Source: an uncultured Bacilli bacterium
GTDB taxonomy: Bacteria; Bacillota_I; Bacilli_A; RF39; UBA660
Assembly (NCBI GenBank): GCA_947624535.1
Contig: CANQKU010000010.1
Span: forward strand, 1 to 16,776
Length of the DNA: 16,776 nucleotides
Direction of reading: 5' to 3'
Shown: positions 6,491-13,909 of the stretch, piece by piece
Layout: every line of letters begins with the position of its first letter
How positions within the stretch are numbered: position 1 is the stretch's first letter
Translations under genes and position numbers: made by a program
The notes under the pieces: model-generated
What the model was told of the DNA's origin: nothing
Seen by the model: the letters and a program-made list of their open reading frames with translations, nothing else
Databases searched by the model: none

Positions 6491-6510
6491 AAAATTTAGG
6501 GGGTTACTTT
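6491..6510 (+). other. attR: right junction of the recombinase element
   Basis: The element half-site AATTTA (6493-6498) is followed by a five-G run (6499-6503) and the host half-site GTTACT (6503-6508). Placing the crossover at GG 6500-6501 is the choice that restores the SEDS frame. It also centres both reconstructed attachment sites on their dyads. Confidence 0.75.
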
Positions 6511-6595
6511 ACCATTCTTAAGTTATGGTGGATCTAGTTTATTAATTACTTTAGTATCGATAGGAATTTTATTAAATATTTCTTCAAATAATTAA
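6502..6595 (+). pseudogene. ftsW: 3' part of the split SpoVE/FtsW gene
   Basis: Read in frame with codon 331 of the upstream half, this segment encodes GVTLPFLSYGGSSLL, then ITLVSIGILLNISSNN and a TAA stop. That is the conserved SEDS motif (P-F-x-S-Y-G-G-S-S) plus the final membrane helix. It has no start codon or ribosome site of its own and would be silent unless the element is excised. The sequence shows no decay: every codon after the junction is open and matches the family pattern, so the interruption is recent or the tail is still under selection. Confidence 0.93.
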
Positions 6596-6620
6596 ATTTA
6601 AAAGTTAGTTTTTGATTTAT

Positions 6621-6648
6621 TTACTTGTTTGTGCTTTCATGATATAAT
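6621..6648 (+). promoter_or_regulatory. Extended -10 promoter of mtaB-recD2
   Basis: TATAAT (6643-6648) is preceded by TGA, forming an extended -10 element, with TTACTT (6621-6626) 16 bp upstream as the -35. It lies about 26 bp before the mtaB start, so mtaB has its own promoter and does not depend on read-through from the interrupted SEDS gene. Confidence 0.65.
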
Positions 6649-6674
6649 TACTACGCAGGAAAGAGGTATAAGCT

Positions 6675-7943
6675 ATGAAAGTAGGAATTTTAACATTAGG
6701 TTGTAAAGTTAATATGTATGAAAGTGAATATGTTGAAAACATTCTAAAAGAAGCTGGCTATGAAATTGTAGACTTTCATGATATTTGTGATGTTTATATT
6801 ATTAATACTTGTACTGTAACAAATACCTCAGATATAAAAAGTAGGAAAATGATTAGAAGTGCTATTAGAAGAAATCCAGATGCTTGTATTGTTGCTATGG
6901 GCTGTTTTATAGAAGCTAATAAAGACTATCATGAAGATGGGTTAGATATTGTTATTGGAAATAAAGATAAATCAAAAATAGTAGAGTTATTAGACGAATA
7001 CTTTAGTAAAAGAGAAAAACTAAAAAAATTATATCAAGAACAATATAGTGAATTTGAAGATATGTTTATAACTCAATTCCCAGGAAGAACTAGAGCTTTT
7101 GTAAAAATTCAAGATGGCTGTGAAAATTATTGTAGTTATTGCATCATTCCATATGTTAGAGGTAAATGTAGAAGTAAACAAAAAGATAAAGTAATAGAAG
7201 AGATAACTTCACTTGTAAATAATGGCTATCAAGAAATTGTTTTAACTGGAATACATACTGGTAATTATGGTGTAGATATAAATCTTAATTTTTGTGACTT
7301 ATTAAAAGAAATTGTAAAAATTAAAGGATTAAAAAGACTTAGAATATCATCAATTGAAATAACAGAATTAACTTCTGATGTATTACAAGTAATAAAAGAT
7401 AATAAAGTCATTGTAGATCATTTACATATTCCTCTTCAAGCAGGTAGTAATGAAATTCTAAAATTAATGATGAGAAAATATGACTTAGATTATTACTATA
7501 AAAAAATAGAACAAATTCGTAAAATTAGACCAAATATAGCTATCTCAACTGACGTTATTGTTGGCTTTCCACAAGAAAGTGATGACTTATTCAAAAAAAC
7601 ATTAAAAACTTGTGAAGAATTAAAATTTTCAAAAATTCATGTTTTTCCATTTTCCTTAAGAAGTGGAACAAAAGCAGAAGAGTTAGATCAACAAGTTGAT
7701 GCTCAAACAAAAAAACAAAGAGCTAAAAAACTATTAGAACTTTCTAAAAAGTTAGAAATTGAATATATGAATAAATTTATAAATCAAGAAGTTGAAGTTT
7801 TAATAGAAAGACAAAAAGATGGCTTTAGCTATGGTCATACTTCTAATTTTTTAGCTGTCAAAATTAATAAGACATTAAAACATAATACATTTTATAAAAC
7901 CAAAATTACAAAAGTTGAATATCCATATTGTATAGGAGAATAA
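6675..7943 (+). CDS. mtaB: tRNA (t6A37) methylthiotransferase MtaB
   Basis: This is a 422-aa radical-SAM methylthiotransferase of the MiaB/MtaB family, which converts t6A37 to ms2t6A37 in tRNAs reading ANN codons. The N-terminal domain has the three cluster cysteines: Cys10 in LGCKVN, Cys46 in NTCTVTN and Cys77 in AMGCF. The radical-SAM motif CxxxCxxC is at Cys149, Cys153 and Cys156 (GCENYCSYC). A TRAM-like RNA-binding tail covers roughly the last 60 residues. LGCKVN together with NTCTVTN favours MtaB over MiaB or RimO. The ATG follows a GAAAGAGGT ribosome site. It is 4 nt upstream of recD2, so the two form an operon. Confidence 0.92.
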   Translation: MKVGILTLGCKVNMYESEYVENILKEAGYEIVDFHDICDVYIINTCTVTNTSDIKSRKMIRSAIRRNPDACIVAMGCFIEANKDYHEDGLDIVIGNKDKSKIVELLDEYFSKREKLKKLYQEQYSEFEDMFITQFPGRTRAFVKIQDGCENYCSYCIIPYVRGKCRSKQKDKVIEEITSLVNNGYQEIVLTGIHTGNYGVDINLNFCDLLKEIVKIKGLKRLRISSIEITELTSDVLQVIKDNKVIVDHLHIPLQAGSNEILKLMMRKYDLDYYYKKIEQIRKIRPNIAISTDVIVGFPQESDDLFKKTLKTCEELKFSKIHVFPFSLRSGTKAEELDQQVDAQTKKQRAKKLLELSKKLEIEYMNKFINQEVEVLIERQKDGFSYGHTSNFLAVKINKTLKHNTFYKTKITKVEYPYCIGE

Positions 7944-7947
7944 ATAA

Positions 7948-10140
7948 ATGGAACAATATATAAAAGGACAATATAGAAAAAGTATATTCCAAGGAGATAA
8001 TAATTATGTTATAGGCTTATTTAAAGTTAGTGAAACAAATATCTCTGAATTAGAAGATTATATTGGAAGAATAATTACTTTTACAGGATATTTTCATAAC
8101 CTAAATGAGATTGAGACTTATATCTTTTATGGAAAATTAGTAAATCATCCTAAGTACGGAGATCAAATTCAAGTAGATCGTTATGAAGTTTCAAAACCTG
8201 TTGAAAAAGATGCTATTATAGAATTTTTAGCATCAGGATTATTCAAAGGAATAGGGGAAGCTAAAGCTAAAAAAATAGTTTCTGTCTTAGGAAAAGATAC
8301 TTTAAAAATTATTATGGAACAACCCTCTAATTTAGTATTAATTCCTACAATTACTAAAAAAAATATTGACGTATTACATAATGGATTACTTGAATATGAA
8401 GCAAGTTATGAAACAATTGTCTATTTAAATAAACTTGGATTTAGTACTAAAGATAGTATGAAAATATATAATAAATATAACAAATCTACAGTAGAAAAAT
8501 TAGAGAGTAATATTTATCAATTAGTAGAAGATATTTCTCAAATGAGTTTTAAAAAAATAGATGCCATTGCCCAAAGAATGGGAATAGATAAAAATGCTGA
8601 TATTAGAATTGATGCTTCTATTTTATATATTATGAGAGAATTATCTAATACTTTTGGTCATGTGTACTTTTCATATGAAAATATTTATCTATATTTACCT
8701 AGAGTTTTGGGAATACTAGTAGATGAAGATACTTTTACAAAAAGATTAGAATTTCTACAAAAAGATTTAAAAATTGTAAAATATCAAGAACAATACTATT
8801 TAAAAGAATTATATGATGCTGAAAAATTAATTGTATCTAGATTTTTATTACTTAATCATAAAAAAGATAATAAATTAGATAATTTAGAAGAAGTACTTAA
8901 TGAAGTAGAACAAGATTTTGGTATTGAATATAATGAATCTCAAAAAGAAGCTATAAAAAAGTCATATCTTAAGAATTTTTTAATTATTACAGGTGGTCCA
9001 GGTACTGGAAAAACTACTATTTTAAAAGCTATTGTTGAACTATATAAAAGACTAAATCATTTATCTCCTGCTAATTTAGAAGAAGAAATTGCACTTTTAG
9101 CGCCAACTGGACGCGCTGCCAAAAGAATGAGTGAAGCAACCCTTACTAAAGCTTCAACTATCCATCGCTTTTTAAAATGGAATAAAGAAACTGATACGTT
9201 TGCTGTCAACGAATATAACAAAAGTAAAGTTAAATTTTTAATAGTTGATGAAGCAAGTATGATTGATACTTATTTATTTAGTAACTTATTAAAAGGTGTT
9301 AGTGTTAATACCAAAATTATTTTAATTGGTGATGATGAACAACTACCAAGTGTTGGTCCTGGACAAGTCTTACATGACTTAATTTATAGTAATACTTTAA
9401 ATGTTCACTGTTTAGAAGAAGTTTTTCGTCAAAAAGAAGGCTCTAATATTATTCAATTAGCCTACGATATAAAAGCAGGTTTATGTAATAAAAATAATTT
9501 TAATATAGAAGAAGATTTGACTTTTATAGAATGCAATTCTAGTTTAGTTATGCAACATATATGTGATATATCTTCTACATATAAAGATTTAAATTATAAA
9601 GATTTTCAAGTTCTAGCTCCTATGTATAAAGGTGTAAATGGAATTGATCAAATTAATAAAAGATTACAAGAAATTTTTAATCCTAAAGAAAAAGATAAAA
9701 ATGAATTAGTAGTTGGTGAGTATACTTATAGAGAAAATGATAAAGTTATCCAATTAGTAAATCAACCTGAAGATAATGTTTATAATGGTGATATTGGAAT
9801 TATTCATAAAATTAGTCATAAAAAAAGTAAAGAAATTTATATTAATTTTGATGGTAATTTAGTAAAATATACACCAAGTAATTTTAATAATTTTAAACTA
9901 GCTTATGCTATTAGTATTCATAAATCACAAGGTAGTGAGTTTGATGTAATTATCTTACCTATGACTTTAGGTTATCGTAAAATGTTATATCGAAAACTAA
10001 TCTATACAGCTGTTACTCGTAGTAAAAAGAAATTATATTTGATAGGTGATTATAAGGCTTTAGAAACTTCTATTAATAATACAGAAGTAGATCTTAGAAA
10101 TACCACGATTAAAGAATTTTTAAAAAATGGTATAAATTGA
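7948..10140 (+). CDS. recD2: RecD2-type SF1B DNA helicase
   Basis: This is a 730-aa ATP-dependent 5'-3' DNA helicase of the RecD2 (YrrC) family, acting in DNA repair and replication-fork maintenance without RecBC. The N-terminal extension of about 330 residues, with a helix-hairpin-helix-like GIGEAKAKKIV (101-111), is what separates RecD2 from RecD. Helicase motifs follow in order: Walker A GGPGTGKTT (349-357), APTGRAAKRM (385-394), Walker B VDEASMID (433-440), GDDEQLPSVGPGQ, then AISIHKSQGSEFD and AVTRSKKKL near the end. The AGGAGA ribosome site lies in the last codons of mtaB. The length is in the normal range of about 700-800 aa, and the gene looks intact. Confidence 0.93.
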   Translation: MEQYIKGQYRKSIFQGDNNYVIGLFKVSETNISELEDYIGRIITFTGYFHNLNEIETYIFYGKLVNHPKYGDQIQVDRYEVSKPVEKDAIIEFLASGLFKGIGEAKAKKIVSVLGKDTLKIIMEQPSNLVLIPTITKKNIDVLHNGLLEYEASYETIVYLNKLGFSTKDSMKIYNKYNKSTVEKLESNIYQLVEDISQMSFKKIDAIAQRMGIDKNADIRIDASILYIMRELSNTFGHVYFSYENIYLYLPRVLGILVDEDTFTKRLEFLQKDLKIVKYQEQYYLKELYDAEKLIVSRFLLLNHKKDNKLDNLEEVLNEVEQDFGIEYNESQKEAIKKSYLKNFLIITGGPGTGKTTILKAIVELYKRLNHLSPANLEEEIALLAPTGRAAKRMSEATLTKASTIHRFLKWNKETDTFAVNEYNKSKVKFLIVDEASMIDTYLFSNLLKGVSVNTKIILIGDDEQLPSVGPGQVLHDLIYSNTLNVHCLEEVFRQKEGSNIIQLAYDIKAGLCNKNNFNIEEDLTFIECNSSLVMQHICDISSTYKDLNYKDFQVLAPMYKGVNGIDQINKRLQEIFNPKEKDKNELVVGEYTYRENDKVIQLVNQPEDNVYNGDIGIIHKISHKKSKEIYINFDGNLVKYTPSNFNNFKLAYAISIHKSQGSEFDVIILPMTLGYRKMLYRKLIYTAVTRSKKKLYLIGDYKALETSINNTEVDLRNTTIKEFLKNGIN

Positions 10141-10205
10141 TAAAACTACTTCATAATAATAATGGTACATTGTACTACTACATATTTTCTAAAGAGGTGA
10201 TTAAA

Positions 10206-10373
10206 GTGAATAAGGGTATGAAAAAAGCATTAGCAATGACTGCTATTGTTGGTACAGGTTTTGCATCTTGGATGATGTATAAAAAGAAAAATCCAGATGC
10301 TTTAGAAGATGTAAAAAATGCTGCAAGAAATGCAGCAAGTAAAATGTTAAACAAATTAGAAAATATGGAATAA
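10206..10373 (+). CDS. Small membrane protein, hypothetical
   Basis: This is a 55-aa protein starting at GTG 10206, preceded by a strong AAAGAGGTGA site (10191-10200). An upstream in-frame TTG at 10137 has no ribosome site and overlaps the recD2 stop, so it is rejected. Residues 5-22 (MKKALAMTAIVGTGFASW) form one hydrophobic helix, followed by MMYKKKNP and an Ala-rich amphipathic helix (ALEDVKNAARNAASKMLNKL). The layout recalls YtxH-like small envelope proteins, but the match is too weak to name. It is the last gene before the terminator of the mtaB-recD2 transcript. Confidence 0.7.
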   Translation: MNKGMKKALAMTAIVGTGFASWMMYKKKNPDALEDVKNAARNAASKMLNKLENME

Positions 10374-10388
10374 AACATAATTGTTTTT

Positions 10389-10418
10389 CTACTAACTTGA
10401 AAGTTAGTAGTTTTTATT
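10389..10418 (+). terminator. Rho-independent terminator after the mtaB-recD2 operon
   Basis: CTACTAACT (10389-10397) pairs perfectly with AGTTAGTAG (10402-10410) around a TGAA loop, followed by TTTTTATTTA. The stop codon of the convergent vanZ-like gene (10404-10406) lies inside the 3' stem. The minus-strand reading has no T tract. Confidence 0.9.
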
Positions 10419-10991
10419 TATTGGTAAGAATTTCATTATATAATAACCAATTAATCCACCAAGTGTATTTGTAATTAAATCATCCACATCAAATACTCTA
10501 TATGGATATTTATAAATATGATATAATCCAGTAACTTGAGTTATTTCTAAAAATAGACTTAAACAAAAACTTATAAATACTACTTTTTTTAAATTACATT
10601 TAAATAAAAGACTTAAATACATTCCTAAGGGAATTGTCATAAAAATATTAAAAATTACTGTATAAAAACATGGCTCTTTAATAGCTTTTAAATAAGTTGC
10701 AGGTTTAGATAAGTTAAAAGAAGTTTCTTTTAAAAACGAATTAATAAATCCAAAGGGAATAAGTCTAATCATATTGTCTTTATAAGTAACAGTATTTTTA
10801 TCAGGAAGAGGAAGTATTACTAAAAGATAGATTGTTGTTAAATAAAGAATAAATGAATAGATTATTATTATTTTAAAAATATTAATAGATTTATATTTAT
10901 GATATTGATAAAATATAAAAATATAAGAAAATAGTAGGGCAACAAGTGGAAAAATAATAAATGCTATCTTAATAGATTTAAAATAATTCAT
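10404..10991 (-). CDS. VanZ-family membrane protein
   Basis: This is a 195-aa membrane protein with about five hydrophobic segments and the VanZ-like pattern: a loop ending MIRLIPFGFINS, a helix with FNIFMTIPLGMYLSLLF, an SLFLEITQ motif, then FDVDDLITNTLGGLIGYY near the C-terminus. VanZ-like proteins are linked to lipoglycopeptide resistance and envelope functions, but the biochemical role is unknown. It starts 6 nt after the bceB stop, with its AAGGA ribosome site in the last codons of bceB, so it is co-transcribed with bceAB. A shared role in resistance to lipid II-targeting compounds is inferred from this link. Confidence 0.85.
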   Translation of the reverse strand: MNYFKSIKIAFIIFPLVALLFSYIFIFYQYHKYKSINIFKIIIIYSFILYLTTIYLLVILPLPDKNTVTYKDNMIRLIPFGFINSFLKETSFNLSKPATYLKAIKEPCFYTVIFNIFMTIPLGMYLSLLFKCNLKKVVFISFCLSLFLEITQVTGLYHIYKYPYRVFDVDDLITNTLGGLIGYYIMKFLPINKNY

Positions 10992-10997
10992 AGAATA

Positions 10998-13070
10998 TTA
11001 TTTTTCCTTAATAATATTTTTACTTGAATAATAAGTAATTAAGAAATATCCACCATAGATAATTACTAAAATAGTTGCAGTTACAATAATTGATGGAAGA
11101 AGTTGATCATTACCAAATACTTCTAAAAATTTAATTGCAAACATTATTCCAAATATAGAATGAATTAAAGCAAGGATTAAGGGAAGAGTAAAAATAGTGG
11201 CAATTTGTCTAAATAGAGCTTTATTAAGTAATTTTTCACTTACACCAATTTTTCTTAATATAATAAATCTTTCTTTATTATCACTACTTTCTGATAATTC
11301 TTTTAATCCTAATATTGCAGCACTACTAATTAAGAAAATTATTCCTAAATAAAGCCCAATAAAAGTTACCATTGCTGATAATCCAACAGTTGCTTCTTTA
11401 ATAGCAAGTTTAGTTGATCCACTTGGAAGTAAATAAGTCTTAGATAGTTCATTTTTATCTAAAGCATTAATACTATTTTCTATTTCAATTATTTTATCTT
11501 TATCTTTTGTTTTATAATTACCAATTAAATAATTATCATATAAATATTCTTCTTTAACTATATCATCTGGAACTAAAATTATACCAGTATTAATATGTTG
11601 ACTAGACATTTCTAAAAATCCATCTTTACAAATATTATATTTAGGTTTTAAAGTATGTCCAAATAAATTAATAACTTCACCATTTTCAAGAGCAACATTT
11701 CTAATTTTTATCATTGACTTAAAATCAGCAATAATCATATACTCATCATCATTTAAAGAATATTGTTTGTTTCCATAAAGTTTAGCTACTTTATTATAAT
11801 CACTAATTTTCATTATAGCTTCTGAATCATCATAATCCAAAAACGGAAATTGGGTTCTAATACTTTCTAGATTTTTACCTAAAGTATGATTAAACGTTAA
11901 ATCAGGGGTAGTATAAATATTTACTTCAACATATTCTTTAAAATATGAAACTATATCAAAATTAAAAAGTTTAAATTTTTCTTTAACAGTATAATGAGAA
12001 GTATTTATTTGAGCATCATTATATCCATAACTTCTAAAATCATTATAATATCTTTCCATATTCATAAGTGTTGAAAACAAAGCATCAGCAGGAGCAAGTT
12101 TTCTAATATTAGCATTCATGGAATTTTTCATAGTAAAACATGCTGATAAGAGACAAATTGTTATAAATAACATTAAACAAATAATAGTAGTTGAAAATAC
12201 TTGAGTATTTATTTTACTAGAAAATTGTCTTAAGATAAAACTATTTAAATCTTTATAATAATATTTTTTTAGACTTTGACAAATTCTTAAAATTAATCCT
12301 GATAAAGACCAAAAGATAAAAAATGTAGCAACACACCCCATGATAATAGGAATTAATATGTCAGTAGCTTCTTGTAGGGAGGAAAAGTCATGAATAACAA
12401 TATAATAAGCTTTTCCTAAGATAATAGAAGCTATAATAAATATAATAATACAAATATAAGGATTTTTTAATTTTACCTTTTCACTTGTCTTAGCTTTATT
12501 TAATAAGTCAATTAACTTACATTTACTAACACTTATAGTATTAAATATCATAACTATTAAATACATAACACTAAAATAAATAATAGTTTTTAAACAAGCA
12601 GATGAGGAAAATACAAATGTAAATTTAGTTAAATTAGCTTCAAACATATTAGCAACTACTAAACTCATAATTTGAGATAGGATAACCCCAATTCCAAGTC
12701 CTATAATTAAAGATAAAATACCAATAAAAAGAGTTTCAAAAAATAATATTAATGATATTTTTCTTTTACTCATACCAAGTATTAAATAAACTCCAAATTC
12801 TTTATTTCTTCTTTTCATTAAAAATCTTGAGGCATAAATAATTAAAAATCCCAGGATGAATGAAATAAAGATACTTACGCTAGAAAGTATAGTCATCATA
12901 AGTTTAATTACATCTTGAGTTGATGAAGATACATTCATCATAACGGTTTGACTATCTAAAGCATTAAAAACATAAAATATAGCAACACCAAGTATTAAAG
13001 TAAAAAAGTAGATGGCATAATCTTTTATACTTTTTTTGATATTTTTATAAGATAGTTTACAAAGCATCAT
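10998..13070 (-). CDS. bceB: BceB-type peptide-antibiotic ABC transporter permease
   Basis: This is a 690-aa permease of the BceB/VraG class (FtsX-like). The pattern is typical: one N-terminal TM (about 18-36), three TMs in the first FtsX-like block (about 58-185), further TMs to about 310, then a large extracellular domain of about 240 residues (about 315-555), and three last TMs (about 560-685). The extracellular domain is the hallmark of Bce transporters, where it contacts the antibiotic-lipid complex and signals to the BceS-type kinase. The start overlaps the bceA end by 14 nt, with GGAGAT as the ribosome site. The substrate (bacitracin, lantibiotic or defensin) cannot be read from the sequence. 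Confidence 0.9.
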   Translation of the reverse strand: MMLCKLSYKNIKKSIKDYAIYFFTLILGVAIFYVFNALDSQTVMMNVSSSTQDVIKLMMTILSSVSIFISFILGFLIIYASRFLMKRRNKEFGVYLILGMSKRKISLILFFETLFIGILSLIIGLGIGVILSQIMSLVVANMFEANLTKFTFVFSSSACLKTIIYFSVMYLIVMIFNTISVSKCKLIDLLNKAKTSEKVKLKNPYICIIIFIIASIILGKAYYIVIHDFSSLQEATDILIPIIMGCVATFFIFWSLSGLILRICQSLKKYYYKDLNSFILRQFSSKINTQVFSTTIICLMLFITICLLSACFTMKNSMNANIRKLAPADALFSTLMNMERYYNDFRSYGYNDAQINTSHYTVKEKFKLFNFDIVSYFKEYVEVNIYTTPDLTFNHTLGKNLESIRTQFPFLDYDDSEAIMKISDYNKVAKLYGNKQYSLNDDEYMIIADFKSMIKIRNVALENGEVINLFGHTLKPKYNICKDGFLEMSSQHINTGIILVPDDIVKEEYLYDNYLIGNYKTKDKDKIIEIENSINALDKNELSKTYLLPSGSTKLAIKEATVGLSAMVTFIGLYLGIIFLISSAAILGLKELSESSDNKERFIILRKIGVSEKLLNKALFRQIATIFTLPLILALIHSIFGIMFAIKFLEVFGNDQLLPSIIVTATILVIIYGGYFLITYYSSKNIIKEK

Positions 13071-13821
13071 TTAGATCTCCACCAAGTAGGGTTACGACGT
13101 CTATGATTTTATCAAAAAATTCTTTACGAGAACATTCACCTTTATGAATTTCTTTAAAAATTTTACCATCTTTGATAAAAATTACACGTCTAGCATAACT
13201 AGCTGTAAAAGCATCATGACTTACCATAAGAATAGTAGCGCCCATCTTATCTAAATAGTTAAACTTTTCTAATAACATTTTAGCTGACTTAGAGTCAAGG
13301 GCTCCAGTAGGTTCATCAGCCAAAACTAATTTTGGATTTGTAATAATCGCACGAGCAGAGGCAACTCTTTGTTTTTCACCACCACTCATTTGATATGGAT
13401 ACTTATTTAGGATATGCTTAATATCAAGATCTTCACTGACTTTTTTAATTCGCTTATCAATTTCAAATTCATTAATATTTTGAATAGATAAAGCAAGAGC
13501 TATATTTTCATAAGCAGTTAAAGTATCAAGTAAATTAAAATCTTGGAAGATAAAACCTAATTTTTCTCGCCTAAATTTATTAAGTTCATTTCCCTTTAAT
13601 TTAGTGATATCATAGCCATCTACAAAAATATGTCCAGATGTTACTTTATCAATAGTTGATATACAATTTAAAAGAGTAGTCTTACCTGAACCTGATGCAC
13701 CCATAAGACATAAAAATTCACCAGGTTCTACTGCAAAAGATAAATTATCAATCGCTTTAGTTAAAGATGAACGACTACCATAGTATTTTTCAACTCTTTC
13801 AACTTTTAAAATATTTTTCAT
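13057..13821 (-). CDS. bceA: BceA-type ABC transporter ATP-binding protein
   Basis: This is a 254-aa cytoplasmic ATPase of the MacB/BceA group. All motifs are present: Walker A GASGSGKTT (41-49), Q-loop Gln93 in IFQDFN, signature MSGGEKQR (145-152), Walker B LVLADEP (165-171) followed by TGALD, and switch His202 in VSHD. It powers BceB in freeing cell-wall lipid carriers from peptide antibiotics. An AGGAGA site precedes the ATG at 13821. A BceR-type palindrome lies 73 bp upstream, in the gap after the sensor kinase gene, so bceA, bceB and the vanZ-like gene probably form an inducible operon separate from bceRS. Confidence 0.94.
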   Translation of the reverse strand: MKNILKVERVEKYYGSRSSLTKAIDNLSFAVEPGEFLCLMGASGSGKTTLLNCISTIDKVTSGHIFVDGYDITKLKGNELNKFRREKLGFIFQDFNLLDTLTAYENIALALSIQNINEFEIDKRIKKVSEDLDIKHILNKYPYQMSGGEKQRVASARAIITNPKLVLADEPTGALDSKSAKMLLEKFNYLDKMGATILMVSHDAFTASYARRVIFIKDGKIFKEIHKGECSRKEFFDKIIDVVTLLGGDLNDAL

Positions 13822-13893
13822 AATATTTCTCCTTTCTAAAAGTAATAATAATTAAAAAATACTATTTTGTCGCTTGTTTTATATTACTTAATC

Positions 13894-13907
13894 TTACAAT
13901 TTTGTAA
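13894..13907. promoter_or_regulatory. Predicted BceR operator upstream of bceA
   Basis: TTACAATTTTGTAA is an inverted repeat of the form TTACA-N4-TGTAA, matching the known motif of BceR-like regulators (TnACA-N4-TGTAA). The 18-bp string ATCTTACAATTTTGTAAT recurs identically upstream of bceR at 15641-15658. It lies just after the kinase stop codon. A 9-bp direct repeat, ATATTACTT, flanks it at 13881-13889 and 13907-13915. Confidence 0.8.
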
Positions 13908-13909
13908 TA

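Larger units (their letters stand above)
3752..6501 (+). mobile_element. 2.75-kb large serine recombinase element inserted in the SEDS gene
   Basis: The element spans 2750 bp between the split halves of the SpoVE/FtsW gene. It encodes, in order, a RelB/DinJ antitoxin, a broken RelE/ParE toxin, a 44-aa basic protein and a large serine recombinase whose gene ends about 65 bp from the right end, as usual for integrases of this type. There is no target duplication: the ends share only a short G run, as expected for serine integration. No conjugation, replication, phage structural or resistance genes are present. A 15-bp inverted repeat lies inside the two ends. Precise excision would leave an intact open SEDS frame. 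It may be a minimal autonomous integrative element, a decayed larger one, or a domesticated excisable intervening element. Confidence 0.88.

Noticed and set aside
3743..6510. Transposon or insertion sequence with target-site duplication
   Set aside because: No duplicated target longer than the short G run and no DDE transposase. The geometry fits serine site-specific recombination.
7948..10140. TraA-type conjugative relaxase-helicase as part of a mobile element
   Set aside because: There is no relaxase domain; the N-terminal extension and operon with mtaB fit chromosomal RecD2.
10137..10205. Longer N-terminus for the small protein after recD2
   Set aside because: The upstream TTG overlaps the recD2 stop and lacks a ribosome site, while GTG 10206 follows AAAGAGGTGA at ideal spacing.
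10178..10378. Minus-strand open frame of 66 codons opposite the small membrane protein gene
   Set aside because: It lies antisense to a gene with a strong ribosome site, has no ribosome site of its own, and its composition mirrors the plus-strand coding pattern.
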